NCBI RefSeq assembly: GCF_000023325.1
Contig: NC_012785.1
Location: 186,001 to 250,000, forward strand
Direction of reading: 5' to 3'
Length of the DNA: 64,000 bases
From: Kosmotoga olearia TBF 19.5.1
GTDB taxonomy: Bacteria; Thermotogota; Thermotogae; Petrotogales; Kosmotogaceae
Every line of letters begins with the position of its first letter. Within the stretch, counting starts at the first letter, position 1. The notes beneath the pieces are model-generated. The model was given only the letters and a program-made list of their open reading frames with translations. It searched no databases and was not told the DNA's origin. Shown in pieces: positions 50,683 to 63,308 of the stretch. The position numbers and the translations under genes were made by a program.

Positions 50683-51981
50683 TCACGGATGAATTCTGTA
50701 AAGCGTTCTTGCAAAGGGAATCGCTTCCCTGACGTGCTCCAGTCCGGCTATCCAGGCCACGACCCTCTCGATCCCCATGCCGAATCCGCTGTGCGGCACA
50801 GAGCCGTATTCACGCAAATCGAGATACCAGCTGTAGGATTCCACATCAAGGCCAAACTCCTTGATACGCTCTATAAGCAGTTCTTTATCCCAAATCCTCT
50901 CAGAAGCGCCGATTATCTCGCCGTAGCCTTCCGGAGCCAGCATATCGTCACAGAGAACCACGTCGGGATTCTCAGGATCGGGCTGCATGTAAAAGGCCTT
51001 CATCTTTCTCGGGTAGCGCTCGACTATAACAGGCTTATCGAATTCCTCAGCTATTGCCGTTTCCTCGTCACCGCCGATGTCGTCTCCCCAATTAACGTTG
51101 AATCCCTTCTTCTGAAGGAGCTTTATCGCGTCGGTGTAGGTGATTCTGGGGAACGGCGCTTCGATCTTCTCGAGTTTAGAGATATCCCTTCCAATGGCGT
51201 GCAGATGATTAGCAGCACGTTCGATGGTCTTCTGGACAACGTACGAAACGAGTTCTTCCTGAAGTTTCATGTTGTCCTCATGCTGGTAGTAGGCAACCTC
51301 CGCTTCGTTCATCCAGAATTCTATAAGATGCCTTCTCGTTTTTGACTTCTCCGCCCTAAAGGTCGGTCCAAGGTTATAAACCTTCCCAAGAGCCATACAG
51401 GCGGCCTCAAGGTAAAGCTGCCCTGTCTGGGCGAGGTACGCCTTGCCGTAGTCAAAATAATCGATTTCGAAACAGTTTCCCGCACTTTCACCGATAGACC
51501 CGGTGAATATTGGTGTGTCGATAAGAACAAAACCGCGCTCGTTATAGAAATCCCTCACGGCCCTGATTATCTCATGTCTGATGTGCAGGATATGGAATTG
51601 TCTCTTTGATCTCAACCAGAGATGTCGATGGTCCATGAGATAATCGATCCCGTGGTCGGGCTTGTTTATCGGGAAATCCTTTTCAGGCTGGTGAACCACT
51701 TCTATTTCATCAATGAGCAGTTCAACACCTTCGGGAGCCCTGGGATCTTCCCTGACGATTCCGCGAGCGATTATGCTCGACTCCATCTTCAGCTTTTTCG
51801 CCAGTTTGAAGAGTTCCTCGGAAACCGAAGAGCGTTCGACAATTCCCTGAACGAAACCGGAACCGTCTCTCAAAGCGAGAAAGTGTATCTTACCACTCGA
51901 ACGTTTTCTCCTGAGCCAGCCGCGTATCTCGACCCTTTCGCCGATGTGGTCTTTCAGATCACGTATATAAACCCAGTTCAT
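50683..51981 (-). CDS. asnS: Asparaginyl-tRNA synthetase
   Basis: 432 residues, class IIb synthetase. An N-terminal OB-fold anticodon-binding domain (VEIRGWLRRKRSSGKIHFLAL) is followed by motif 2 (FRAEKSKTRRHLIEFWMNEAE) and motif 3 (GFGMGIERVVAWIAGL). The short form lacking a GAD insert, together with a separate aspS in this window, supports AsnRS. GGAGGTG lies 5 nt before ATG 51981. First gene of the nine-gene operon ending in rarA. Confidence 0.95.
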   Translation of the reverse strand: MNWVYIRDLKDHIGERVEIRGWLRRKRSSGKIHFLALRDGSGFVQGIVERSSVSEELFKLAKKLKMESSIIARGIVREDPRAPEGVELLIDEIEVVHQPEKDFPINKPDHGIDYLMDHRHLWLRSKRQFHILHIRHEIIRAVRDFYNERGFVLIDTPIFTGSIGESAGNCFEIDYFDYGKAYLAQTGQLYLEAACMALGKVYNLGPTFRAEKSKTRRHLIEFWMNEAEVAYYQHEDNMKLQEELVSYVVQKTIERAANHLHAIGRDISKLEKIEAPFPRITYTDAIKLLQKKGFNVNWGDDIGGDEETAIAEEFDKPVIVERYPRKMKAFYMQPDPENPDVVLCDDMLAPEGYGEIIGASERIWDKELLIERIKEFGLDVESYSWYLDLREYGSVPHSGFGMGIERVVAWIAGLEHVREAIPFARTLYRIHP

Positions 51982-52025
51982 TCAAACACCTCCAGATCCG
52001 CGTTCTTTTCCCGTTCCTTTCTTAG

Positions 52026-52034
52026 ATTATAACA
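52026..52034 (-). promoter_or_regulatory. Promoter of the asnS-rarA operon
   Basis: TGtTATAAT on the minus strand, starting 6 nt after the upstream terminator stem; about 45 nt before ATG 51981. Confidence 0.65.
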
Positions 52035-52039
52035 AAAAA

Positions 52040-52059
52040 CCCCGGGACATTTCCCGGGG
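52040..52059 (-). terminator. Terminator of the SLH-protein gene
   Basis: A perfect 8-bp stem CCCCGGGA/TCCCGGGG, loop CATT, followed by six T on the minus strand. It also has six T on the plus strand and could work both ways. Confidence 0.9.
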
Positions 52060-52087
52060 ATTTTTTATGTAAGATTGTCTTTGTTGT

Positions 52088-53485
52088 TTACGGTGATGGT
52101 GGATACCAAAATGCAATAATACCAATCACAATTCCTGCAATTCCAAAGACAATTCCTCCAAATCCTACCCAAAAAGCTGTCTCCGTTCTCTTTTTGATTT
52201 CTTCAAGATTAATGTTCTCCGGCACGTCTTTCCTAAGTTCCACAAGCTGACTACTCAATTCAGTTACAGTACTATTCAAAGTATCAACATCATCCACCAA
52301 GAATTTTAAGGCATTTTCAATCTCAGGCGTGTTTTTGTTAAGCTTCGCAACAATACTTTTCAAAGTCTCAACATCTGATTTTAATCCTTCCAGTGTATCC
52401 ACTTTATTTCCCGAAAACATTAAAGCCTTATCAATAGATTCTACTTTTTTTTCTACTTCCTTTTCCAGATCAGTAGTGCTAGTTTTCAGGTTTTCAAGTT
52501 CACTTATCAAAGGAGCAAGACTATCTTTGGAAACAGAGGATTCCTCCACCTTATCCAAACGCTTCTTTAATCCCAGAACCTCCATCTGAAGCCCTGAAAT
52601 GCTCGTGTTCATTTCTTCAAGATCTTTGACTGTGGCGTAGTCTTCGAGTTTGCTGCCAAGATCCTTCCAGGTAACAAACTCAGAGAGCTTAGCCTCTACC
52701 CCGGTCATCCTGTCTTCAAGGGCCTTGAACTCTTCTGTTTTAACAAAACTGCCCGTTAAATTCCAGAGCGACTCAACCTTGTTTTCCAGGGTTGCGACTC
52801 TATTTCCAGCAGCTGTGATTCTTTTGGAAAGCCCGCTGATCTCATTGGAGTGGCCGAGAACGCTTTCATTCAGCGTTTTCAGATTGACCTCGATCTCTGA
52901 TAACGTGGCATTCAGTGTCTTTTCGAGAACATTGACGTTCTCAGACAATTCACTGAATTTCCCCTCCAGATCGCGCTTTAGCTCGGCAACGCTTTCACCA
53001 AAACTCTGGAGTTTATCAAAGAATTTCTTTAAATCGGTTCCTTCTCCCAGAGCCGGTATAATCCCTTTGCTCTGAAGATCAGCAACCTCTTTTTCGAGTT
53101 TTTCCAGCCTGCCGAGAATATCGGCAAGATCGATGTATTCGCCTTTCTGGTCTTTGAGAATCGTTTCGAAAATGCCGAGCTGTTCTCTGATCTTTTCGAT
53201 TGCCTCGCCTGAAACCGCTTCAGACGCTCCAGAAACACCCTTTTCTTCCAGATAGGTGAGAAATTTGTCAAGAAGAACTGCCGCCTGGTAACGCGTCAGC
53301 GGATCGTCCCCTTTGAAGTAGTAAAGTCCTCCCTCAGATATACCGCTCAAAATACCGAGATCTGTCAGCCTGACGATGGAATCATAGGCCCAATGACTCG
53401 GAGAAACATCCGTATAAACGGCCGCAAAAGCAAATCCTGCAAGCAACACGAAAATCATTAAGGGAGCCAGGATCTTTAATTTCAT
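52088..53485 (-). CDS. Omp-alpha-like SLH/coiled-coil outer-membrane spacer protein
   Basis: 465 residues. A signal peptide (1-20, ending AFA) precedes a single SLH domain (YTDVSPSHWAYDSIVRL to PLTRYQAAVLLDKFL, about 22-80). A long heptad coiled coil (about 115-430) and a C-terminal hydrophobic helix (GFGGIVFGIAGIVIGIIAFW) follow. This is the layout of Omp-alpha of Thermotoga maritima, which holds the toga away from the cell: SLH on peptidoglycan/inner side, helix in the outer membrane. ATG 53485 has GGGAGGTG upstream; a TTG at 53500 lies just before that site and is rejected. Confidence 0.92.
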   Translation of the reverse strand: MKLKILAPLMIFVLLAGFAFAAVYTDVSPSHWAYDSIVRLTDLGILSGISEGGLYYFKGDDPLTRYQAAVLLDKFLTYLEEKGVSGASEAVSGEAIEKIREQLGIFETILKDQKGEYIDLADILGRLEKLEKEVADLQSKGIIPALGEGTDLKKFFDKLQSFGESVAELKRDLEGKFSELSENVNVLEKTLNATLSEIEVNLKTLNESVLGHSNEISGLSKRITAAGNRVATLENKVESLWNLTGSFVKTEEFKALEDRMTGVEAKLSEFVTWKDLGSKLEDYATVKDLEEMNTSISGLQMEVLGLKKRLDKVEESSVSKDSLAPLISELENLKTSTTDLEKEVEKKVESIDKALMFSGNKVDTLEGLKSDVETLKSIVAKLNKNTPEIENALKFLVDDVDTLNSTVTELSSQLVELRKDVPENINLEEIKKRTETAFWVGFGGIVFGIAGIVIGIIAFWYPPSP

Positions 53486-53517
53486 ACATTCACCTCCCAA
53501 TGGTATATTCGCTTAAA

Positions 53518-53526
53518 ATTCTACCA
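53518..53526 (-). promoter_or_regulatory. Promoter of the Omp-alpha-like gene
   Basis: TGgTAGAAT on the minus strand, the same extended -10 as hydA; about 33 nt before the ATG. Confidence 0.55.
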
Positions 53527-53555
53527 TAAAACGTCACGCCTATTGTGGCCAATCG

Positions 53556-53564
53556 TGGTAATAT
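53556..53564 (+). promoter_or_regulatory. Possible promoter of the aspS operon
   Basis: TGgTAATAT about 22 nt before the aspS TTG, divergent from the Omp-alpha-like promoter; weak -35. Confidence 0.4.
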
Positions 53565-53586
53565 TTAAAATCAGGAGGTGGCAACA

Positions 53587-55362
53587 TTGAAGAAGAGAAC
53601 ACATACCTGCGGAGAGTTGAGAAGTGAACACGCTGGAAAAACCGTCGTGTTGAACGGCTGGGTTGATAGGATCAGAGACCTCGGCGGCATAAAGTTCATT
53701 TTGCTCAGGGACCGTTACGGTTTCACTCAGGTCGTTTTTGATCCATCCAACGAGGATGTCTATAAGACGGCGCTGCAACTCGGTATCGAATATACTATAT
53801 CTGTAACGGGCATCGTACGTGAGAGACCGAAGGATGCTGTTAACCCGAAGATGCCAACAGGCAAGATAGAGGTTCTGGCTACCGAAGTCGAGATCCTTTC
53901 GGAATCAGATACACCACCCATATACGTTAATATCGATGATGACTCATCTGAAGAGCTAAAACTCAAATACCGATATCTTAATTTGAGAAAGCCGAAGATG
54001 CAGAGAAATATAATCTTCAGGCATAAAGTGGTTCAGGCGGTCCGAAATTATCTCAACAAGAACAATTTTCTCGAGATAGAAACACCGGTCCTAACAAAAT
54101 CAACTCCAGAAGGCGCAAGGGATTTTCTGGTCCCTTCGAGGTTAAGGCCCGGCAAGTTTTATGCTTTACCCCAATCACCCCAACTTTTCAAACAACTCCT
54201 GATGGTTGCGGGTTTTGACAGGTATTACCAGATTGCTAAATGTTACCGCGATGAGGATTTCAGAGCTGACAGGCAACCGGAATTCACCCAGATAGATCTT
54301 GAGATGTCCTTTGCCGACAGCGAAGACGTCTTTGCCATCGTTGAAGGTATGCTTTCCCACACCTTCAAAGAAACTCTGAATGTTGGGCTAACGACACCTT
54401 TCCCCAGGTTAACGTATGAAGAAGCCATGGAAATGTACGGCTCCGATAGACCCGACAGGCGTTACGGAATGGAGCTTCACGATGTGTCTGAAGCCTTTGT
54501 CGGAACCGGGTTCAGGGTTATATCGGAAGCCCTGGGACGCGGCGAGATCGTTAAAGGATTTCTCGCAAAGGGGCTTTCATCGAAGTTCTCGCGAAAGAGG
54601 CTGGACGAATACACGGCTTTTGTAAAAGAAAACGGACTTGGCGGATTGATATGGATAAAGGTTGAAGACGAACTGAGATCGAGCATATTAAAACACTGCC
54701 CCGATGAAATAAAGAAAGTTGTTGAGCGTTTCAATGCGAAAATTGGGGACATAATCTTCCTCGCTATTGGAAAGAGAGAAACTGTGTCTAAAGCGCTGGG
54801 CAAGCTGCGAGAAAAACTGATCTCTGAGGAAAAACCGGAGGTTACAGGCTTTGACATACTCTGGGTAACCGATTTTCCAATGTTCTCTTACAACGAGGAA
54901 GAAGGCAGGATAGAAGCGGAGCACCATCCCTTCACAATGCCGAACCTTGGAGACCTGGACAAATTCGGTAAAACTGAGCCATTGAAGGTCAGGTCTCACG
55001 CTTACGACCTGGTGATAAATGGCTACGAACTGGCAAGCGGAAGCGTCAGAATTCACCGTAGGGATATCCAGAACAGGATATTCGAGATGATCGGTTTAAC
55101 CCACGAGGAAGCTCAAGAAAAATTCGGGTTTCTTCTTGAAGCCTTTAAATATGGCCCACCACCACACGCCGGCATCGCGTTCGGCCTGGACAGATTGGTG
55201 GCTATAATGGTTGGAACCAGTTCCATACGCGATGTTATCGCTTTCCCGAAAGCGGCAAGCGGTAACGATCCTATGACCGGAGCCCCATCAGAGGTATCAG
55301 AACGTCAACTTGAGGAACTGAGAATCAAGATAATCGATGAAAAGGATGGGAAGAAAAGATGA
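53587..55362 (+). CDS. aspS: Aspartyl-tRNA synthetase
   Basis: 591 residues, the bacterial long form. OB-fold (VVLNGWVDRIRDLGGIKFILLRDR), motif 1 region, motif 2 (CYRDEDFRADRQPEFTQID), a GAD insert (about 285-420) and motif 3 (GIAFGLDRLVAIMVG). The start is TTG 53587, 6 nt after GGAGGTG; a GTG at 53578 lies in that site and is rejected. First of six overlapping genes; its stop overlaps the cmk ATG. Confidence 0.96.
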   Translation: MKKRTHTCGELRSEHAGKTVVLNGWVDRIRDLGGIKFILLRDRYGFTQVVFDPSNEDVYKTALQLGIEYTISVTGIVRERPKDAVNPKMPTGKIEVLATEVEILSESDTPPIYVNIDDDSSEELKLKYRYLNLRKPKMQRNIIFRHKVVQAVRNYLNKNNFLEIETPVLTKSTPEGARDFLVPSRLRPGKFYALPQSPQLFKQLLMVAGFDRYYQIAKCYRDEDFRADRQPEFTQIDLEMSFADSEDVFAIVEGMLSHTFKETLNVGLTTPFPRLTYEEAMEMYGSDRPDRRYGMELHDVSEAFVGTGFRVISEALGRGEIVKGFLAKGLSSKFSRKRLDEYTAFVKENGLGGLIWIKVEDELRSSILKHCPDEIKKVVERFNAKIGDIIFLAIGKRETVSKALGKLREKLISEEKPEVTGFDILWVTDFPMFSYNEEEGRIEAEHHPFTMPNLGDLDKFGKTEPLKVRSHAYDLVINGYELASGSVRIHRRDIQNRIFEMIGLTHEEAQEKFGFLLEAFKYGPPPHAGIAFGLDRLVAIMVGTSSIRDVIAFPKAASGNDPMTGAPSEVSERQLEELRIKIIDEKDGKKR

Positions 55363-56009
55363 AGATCGCAATTGATGGGCCCGCCGGTTCCGGAAAATCA
55401 ACCGTCGCAAAGATGCTTGCTGAACGGTTGGGATTCACCTATGTGGATACGGGCGCTATGTACAGAGCCGTCGCCTGGAAGCTAAAGCAGCACGACATTG
55501 ATCCTGATAATACCGACGCCCTTCGTGAATTGTTAGAGAATACGCAATTTTCCATCTCTGACAGCGTTCTCTGTATGGACGGAAGGAAAATCGGCGACGA
55601 GATCCGTACGCCGGAGATCTCCAGACTCTCCTCGGATGTCGCTAAAATAGCGGAAGTAAGGCATTTCCTCACCGCCGAACAGCGCCGGATAGCTGAGAAG
55701 GGTAATGTTATAATGGAGGGGCGCGATATCGGAACGGTAGTTATACCGGATGCGGATCTGAAGTTCTTCATTACAGCTTCTCCGGAAGAGCGCGCCAGGA
55801 GAAGATACGAACAGCTGAAAAGGCTTGGAATCGAGGCAAATTATGATAGAATCCTGAACGAGTTGATCCAGAGAGATCGAAATGATTCTTCCCGGGAAAT
55901 AGCGCCTTTAAAACCCGCGAAAGACGCTATCATAATCGACACAACGAATATGACAATAGACGAGGTTCTCGATCTGCTTGTTAGAAAGGTCAGGGATAAA
56001 GGTACATGA
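55359..56009 (+). CDS. cmk: Cytidylate kinase
   Basis: 216 residues; phosphorylates CMP and dCMP. P-loop DGPAGSGKST (6-15), then YVDTGAMYRAVAWK and the NMP-binding MEGRDIGTVV (about 125). Overlaps aspS by 4 nt and ispH by 4 nt, so translation is coupled. A cmk-ispH-rpsA order is common in Gram-positives and Thermotogae. Confidence 0.96.
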   Translation: MKIAIDGPAGSGKSTVAKMLAERLGFTYVDTGAMYRAVAWKLKQHDIDPDNTDALRELLENTQFSISDSVLCMDGRKIGDEIRTPEISRLSSDVAKIAEVRHFLTAEQRRIAEKGNVIMEGRDIGTVVIPDADLKFFITASPEERARRRYEQLKRLGIEANYDRILNELIQRDRNDSSREIAPLKPAKDAIIIDTTNMTIDEVLDLLVRKVRDKGT

Positions 56010-56902
56010 AGATCGTTCTCGCTGAATCACTGGGTTTTTGTTACGGCGTGAATAGAGCCGTTGAAGCGACGAAAAGGCTTTTGAAGGAAAAACGCGATGC
56101 CCGGGTAATCGGTGATATTGTTCACAATGAAATTGTGATGAAAAAACTTAAAGATATGGGATTGAAGGTTTACCCGGATCTTTCTTCAATCGATTTCTCT
56201 GATACAGCTGAGAATTCCGTGGCGATAATCAGGGCTCACGGCGCTTCACCCGATGTTGAGGATTTTCTAAAAAGGCGTTTTGGGTATGTTGTGGATTTAA
56301 CCTGCCCGATAGTGTACAATGTATTTAGTTTGGCGAAAGACCTTGAAAAAAAAGGTTATTTTATAGTTATATTCGGAAAAAAAGACCACGCAGAGGTTAA
56401 AGCCCTGTGTGGAAGGCTAAATGATTACCTGATCGTTGAACCGGGTTATGATTTTGAAACCATAAAGGCTTTTTTAAGAGAAAAAAAGCCCAAGAAAGTT
56501 GCCCTGATTTCCCAAACAACCATGAACAGCGAGAGTTTTGAAAAATTGGCAGAAAAGCTGTTAAAATTGGAAGGCATCGAAGTTTCTGTGAATAACACCA
56601 TCTGCAATGTAACCATAAACCGCGAAAAGATGGCGATTCACTTAGCACAAACCTGTGATGCTGTGGTGGTTGTTGGTGGTAAAAGAAGTTCAAATACAGG
56701 GAAGCTCGCGAAGATTGTCGAAAGCCATGGCAAAAGGGCTTTTCACGTTCAGAATCCGGAGCAGCTTCCGGATTTGTCTATTTATAGAAAAGTCGGTATC
56801 ATAAGCGGAACATCAACACCGAAGGAACAAATCCTGAAAATCTTGGATTACATAAAATTTACCTATGAAGGGGAGGTTATCCGTAATGGAGGAGAAGTAT
56901 AA
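56006..56902 (+). CDS. ispH: 4-hydroxy-3-methylbut-2-enyl diphosphate reductase
   Basis: 298 residues; last step of the MEP isoprenoid pathway, forming IPP and DMAPP. The three [4Fe-4S] Cys lie in GFCYGVNRA (about 12), DLTCPIVYN (about 99) and TICNVTINRE (about 195). HGASPD, SQTTMNSESF and SGTSTPKEQI are the other conserved blocks. Overlaps cmk by 4 nt and rpsA by 17 nt. Confidence 0.95.
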   Translation: MKIVLAESLGFCYGVNRAVEATKRLLKEKRDARVIGDIVHNEIVMKKLKDMGLKVYPDLSSIDFSDTAENSVAIIRAHGASPDVEDFLKRRFGYVVDLTCPIVYNVFSLAKDLEKKGYFIVIFGKKDHAEVKALCGRLNDYLIVEPGYDFETIKAFLREKKPKKVALISQTTMNSESFEKLAEKLLKLEGIEVSVNNTICNVTINREKMAIHLAQTCDAVVVVGGKRSSNTGKLAKIVESHGKRAFHVQNPEQLPDLSIYRKVGIISGTSTPKEQILKILDYIKFTYEGEVIRNGGEV

Positions 56903-58603
56903 CGGACAGAACGAAGAAAACCTCAGCATGGAGGATATTCTGAAACAGATGGATGAGGTTGATGAAAGAAGGGGGAGAAGCAAAACCGCTGAAGTTCATT
57001 CGATTCAACCAGACGGGTTGCTGGTGATCCTCGAAGGAAAGTTAGATGGATTCGCTCCTGAAAGCGAGCTTGTAAAACCTCTAAAAGAGTACAACATCGG
57101 TGATAAAATAGAGGTCCAGATAATGAAAGTCGACGAAGATGAAGGGAGAAGCGTCGTCTCCGAAAAGCGTATCTACTTCCGAACTGCTCTAAAAAAGGTA
57201 GAAAACGCATACAAAAGCGGCGAACCGGTTACAGGAACCATCCTTGGTGAAACCAAAGGCGGTTACAACGTAAAGCTACTTAATGTCGTTCCGGCTTTCC
57301 TTCCAGGCTCTCAGTCTGGAATTAGGCGCGGCAGACCGATTCCCGAAGGCGAACAGGAATTCAAGGTCATAAACTTCAGAAAGAAGAAACGCGGTACCAA
57401 TATCGTGGTTTCTTTAACCGCATTCAAGGAAGAAAAAGTGAAGGCTTACTTTGAAGCCCTTGAGACGGGTTCAACCGTCGAAGGAACCATCGAAAGCATC
57501 AAAGATTTCGGCGCCTTTGTTAGATTAACCAACGAGGTTGTCGGTTTGATCCCCGCGTCTGAGGTGAGCTGGGACCCATCACAAAAGGTTCATGACGTCC
57601 TCAATGTTGGTGATAAGGTAACAGTCAAGGTTATCGACGTTGACCCCGAGAAAAAGAAGATTTCTCTGAGTTTGAAACAGTTGCAGGAAGATCCGTGGAA
57701 CACCGTTGAAGAGAAATATCCCGTTGGTTCCGTCGTTGAAGGTGTTGTAAAGTCAATCGTTCCCTTTGGCTTCTTTGTCATGATTGAACCCGGTGTCGAA
57801 GGATTGGTACATATCTCCGAGGTTTTCTGGGGTAATGTTAGAAGAGACCTCAAAGAACTTATAAGAGAAGGAGACAGGGTCAAGGTTAAAATTAAGGATA
57901 TAGACAAAGAGAAGCGAACTCTTTCCCTGAGCTACCGCGAAGCACTGGGAGACCCCTGGGACAACATCGAGGAAAAATACAAAGTCGGGGAAATCGTCGA
58001 TGGTAAAGTCGTTAAGGTTCTCCCAACGGGTGCCATCGTGGAGCTTGAGGAATACGTTTCTGGCTTTGTCCCCGTTTCCGAAATGTCCTGGAATTTTGTT
58101 GACAGGGTCGAAGACGTTGTCAAGGAATCCAGCGAAGTGAAAACAAAGATCCTGAGCATAGACAAAGAAAATCGACGCATGAGATTGAGTCTAAAACAGG
58201 CTACGGAAGATCCGTGGCAAAAGGTACACACTGAACTTAAGGTTGGCGATTACGTAGAAGGAAAAATCACACGGTTGATAAAATCCGGTGCTGTCGTAAT
58301 GGTTGATGGTTATGGTGTCGAAGCCTTCCTCCCTGCTTCTCAGGTAGCGATGAAGCGAGTTGAAAACCTGGAAGATGCCATAAAGATCGGAGAACACAGG
58401 CGTTTCAAGATCATTCGCCTCGTTTATGATCCAGAAAAGGATGTAAGGAATATGGTTGTTTCCATAAAGCAGCTGTTGCTGGATAAGGAAAAAGAGGAGA
58501 CTCAAAAAGCTTTAGAAGAGCTTTCAGGCGAAGAGAGTTCCACGCTTTCCCTTGGTGAGAAGTTGAAGGAACATCTTGAGAAAAACTCGGAGGGAGAAAA
58601 GTA

Positions 58604-58604
<1 letters not shown>
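56886..58604 (+). CDS. rpsA: Ribosomal protein S1 (six S1 domains)
   Basis: 572 residues. Six consecutive S1 RNA-binding repeats, with cores such as VEGTIESIKDFGAFV, VEGVVKSIVPFGFFV and VDGKVVKVLPTGAIV, the typical S1 arrangement. The acidic N-terminus (MEEKYNGQNEENLSMEDIL) is typical for binding the ribosome. It unfolds mRNA at initiation. ATG 56886 has GGGGAGG 9 nt upstream, inside ispH; an ATG at 56865 lies before that site. The stop overlaps the der GTG. Confidence 0.94.
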
Positions 58605-60564
<1,960 letters not shown>

Positions 60565-60569
60565 ATTTA

Positions 60570-60986
60570 TTATTTATGTTCAGTCTGTGTATGTTCTTTA
60601 TACACCCGTATTCTTAAAAGATGTCTCTGCATTTTTGCGTTTGCACGTGCGCGTTTTCTCGCGTCCCTCTCCACTTTCAAAATCTCTTCCGCACGTTTTA
60701 CGCGTTCTTCTGCTCTATGAATATCGATATCTTCCGGACGTTCGGCAGCGTCAGCCACTATAAGCGTCTTCTCACGCGTGTTCAGAATGTAACCGCCGTG
60801 AACGGCGAAAAGGAGTCTTTCTCCTTTGCTTTTGATCTCTATTACATCGACCGCCAGCTGTGCAACGATGGGAGCGCGTTGTGGCAAAAAGCCCATCTCT
60901 CCAAAAGGTGTCCTGAAAGAAAGATATTCAGCTTCGCCTTCCCATACTTTGGCATAGGGCGTCACAATCGAAACATTCAGGGACAT
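60570..60986 (-). CDS. atpC: ATP synthase epsilon subunit
   Basis: 138 residues. N-terminal beta-barrel with the typical SFRTPFGEMGFLPQRAPIVAQL and FAVHGGYILN, then a C-terminal helical pair rich in Arg/Ala. It belongs to the F1 rotor stalk and can inhibit ATP hydrolysis. Last gene of the atp operon, 5 nt after atpD. Confidence 0.95.
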   Translation of the reverse strand: MSLNVSIVTPYAKVWEGEAEYLSFRTPFGEMGFLPQRAPIVAQLAVDVIEIKSKGERLLFAVHGGYILNTREKTLIVADAAERPEDIDIHRAEERVKRAEEILKVERDARKRARANAKMQRHLLRIRVYKEHTQTEHK

Positions 60987-60991
60987 GCGCC

Positions 60992-62458
<1,467 letters not shown>

Positions 62459-63298
62459 TTACCCTTTTAAGGCCTCGGCGCTGTTCACAATTTCGATAAT
62501 CTCCTGCGTGATGGTTGCCTGTCTTACTTTGTTTCTCTCCAGCGTCAATCTTTCGATCAGTTTTTGGGCATTTTCCGTTGCGCTCTTCATCGCATTTTGT
62601 CTGGAGAACAGCTCACCGACTTTTGTTTCGTAGGTGGCCCTCAGGATTTCAGAAATGATCCATGAATTCAGCATTTCAGGGAAAATTACCGATACTTCAG
62701 GCTCAAAGTCGTACATATCTTCATCTTTTTCTTCCTCTGCTATCGGCTCCAGAGGCAGAAGCCTCAGGGTTTTGGGTAGCTGAACAATCGGGTTCTTGAA
62801 TTCGCTGTAAACCACTTTGAATCCCGAAGCGTTTAGCTCTTCTTTGATTGCCAGGACCTCATCGACAATTATTGCGGCTTCATCGACATCGGGAACATCG
62901 TAGAAACGCGTAAAAGCCTTTTTAAACAGTTTGTGCTTTTTATAATGCAATTCGGCCTTCAAGCCAACCGTGACTATGGCTTTTATGTTCCCTTTGGATA
63001 TCTCGATATCCGCATGTCTCAGGATCTCACTGCTGAAAGCCCCACACAATCCCATATCCGTGGAAACGACAAGCAATACATCGCCTTCACCGGGAAATTT
63101 AGGGAATGTGTCGAGATTTCTTATAACACGCTTCAGGATTTCTTTCATGCTGTCAGCATAATTCCGTGTATATGCCAGTCCCTTCTCAACTTTCTTCAGC
63201 TTAGCACGGGCGACCATCTCCATCGCCCTGGTGATTTGCATCGTTGATTCGGTAGCATCTATTCTCTTTTTTATGGCACGGAGTTTACCTTTGCTCAT
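62459..63298 (-). CDS. atpG: ATP synthase gamma subunit
   Basis: 279 residues; central rotor shaft. The N-terminal helix carries IKKRIDATESTMQITRAMEMVARAKL in pieces typical of the family, DMGLCGAFSSEI lies near 80, and the C-terminal helix ends RQATITQEIIEIVNSAEAL. Between atpA and atpD in the standard order. Confidence 0.96.
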   Translation of the reverse strand: MSKGKLRAIKKRIDATESTMQITRAMEMVARAKLKKVEKGLAYTRNYADSMKEILKRVIRNLDTFPKFPGEGDVLLVVSTDMGLCGAFSSEILRHADIEISKGNIKAIVTVGLKAELHYKKHKLFKKAFTRFYDVPDVDEAAIIVDEVLAIKEELNASGFKVVYSEFKNPIVQLPKTLRLLPLEPIAEEEKDEDMYDFEPEVSVIFPEMLNSWIISEILRATYETKVGELFSRQNAMKSATENAQKLIERLTLERNKVRQATITQEIIEIVNSAEALKG

Positions 63299-63308
63299 GA
63301 TACCACCT

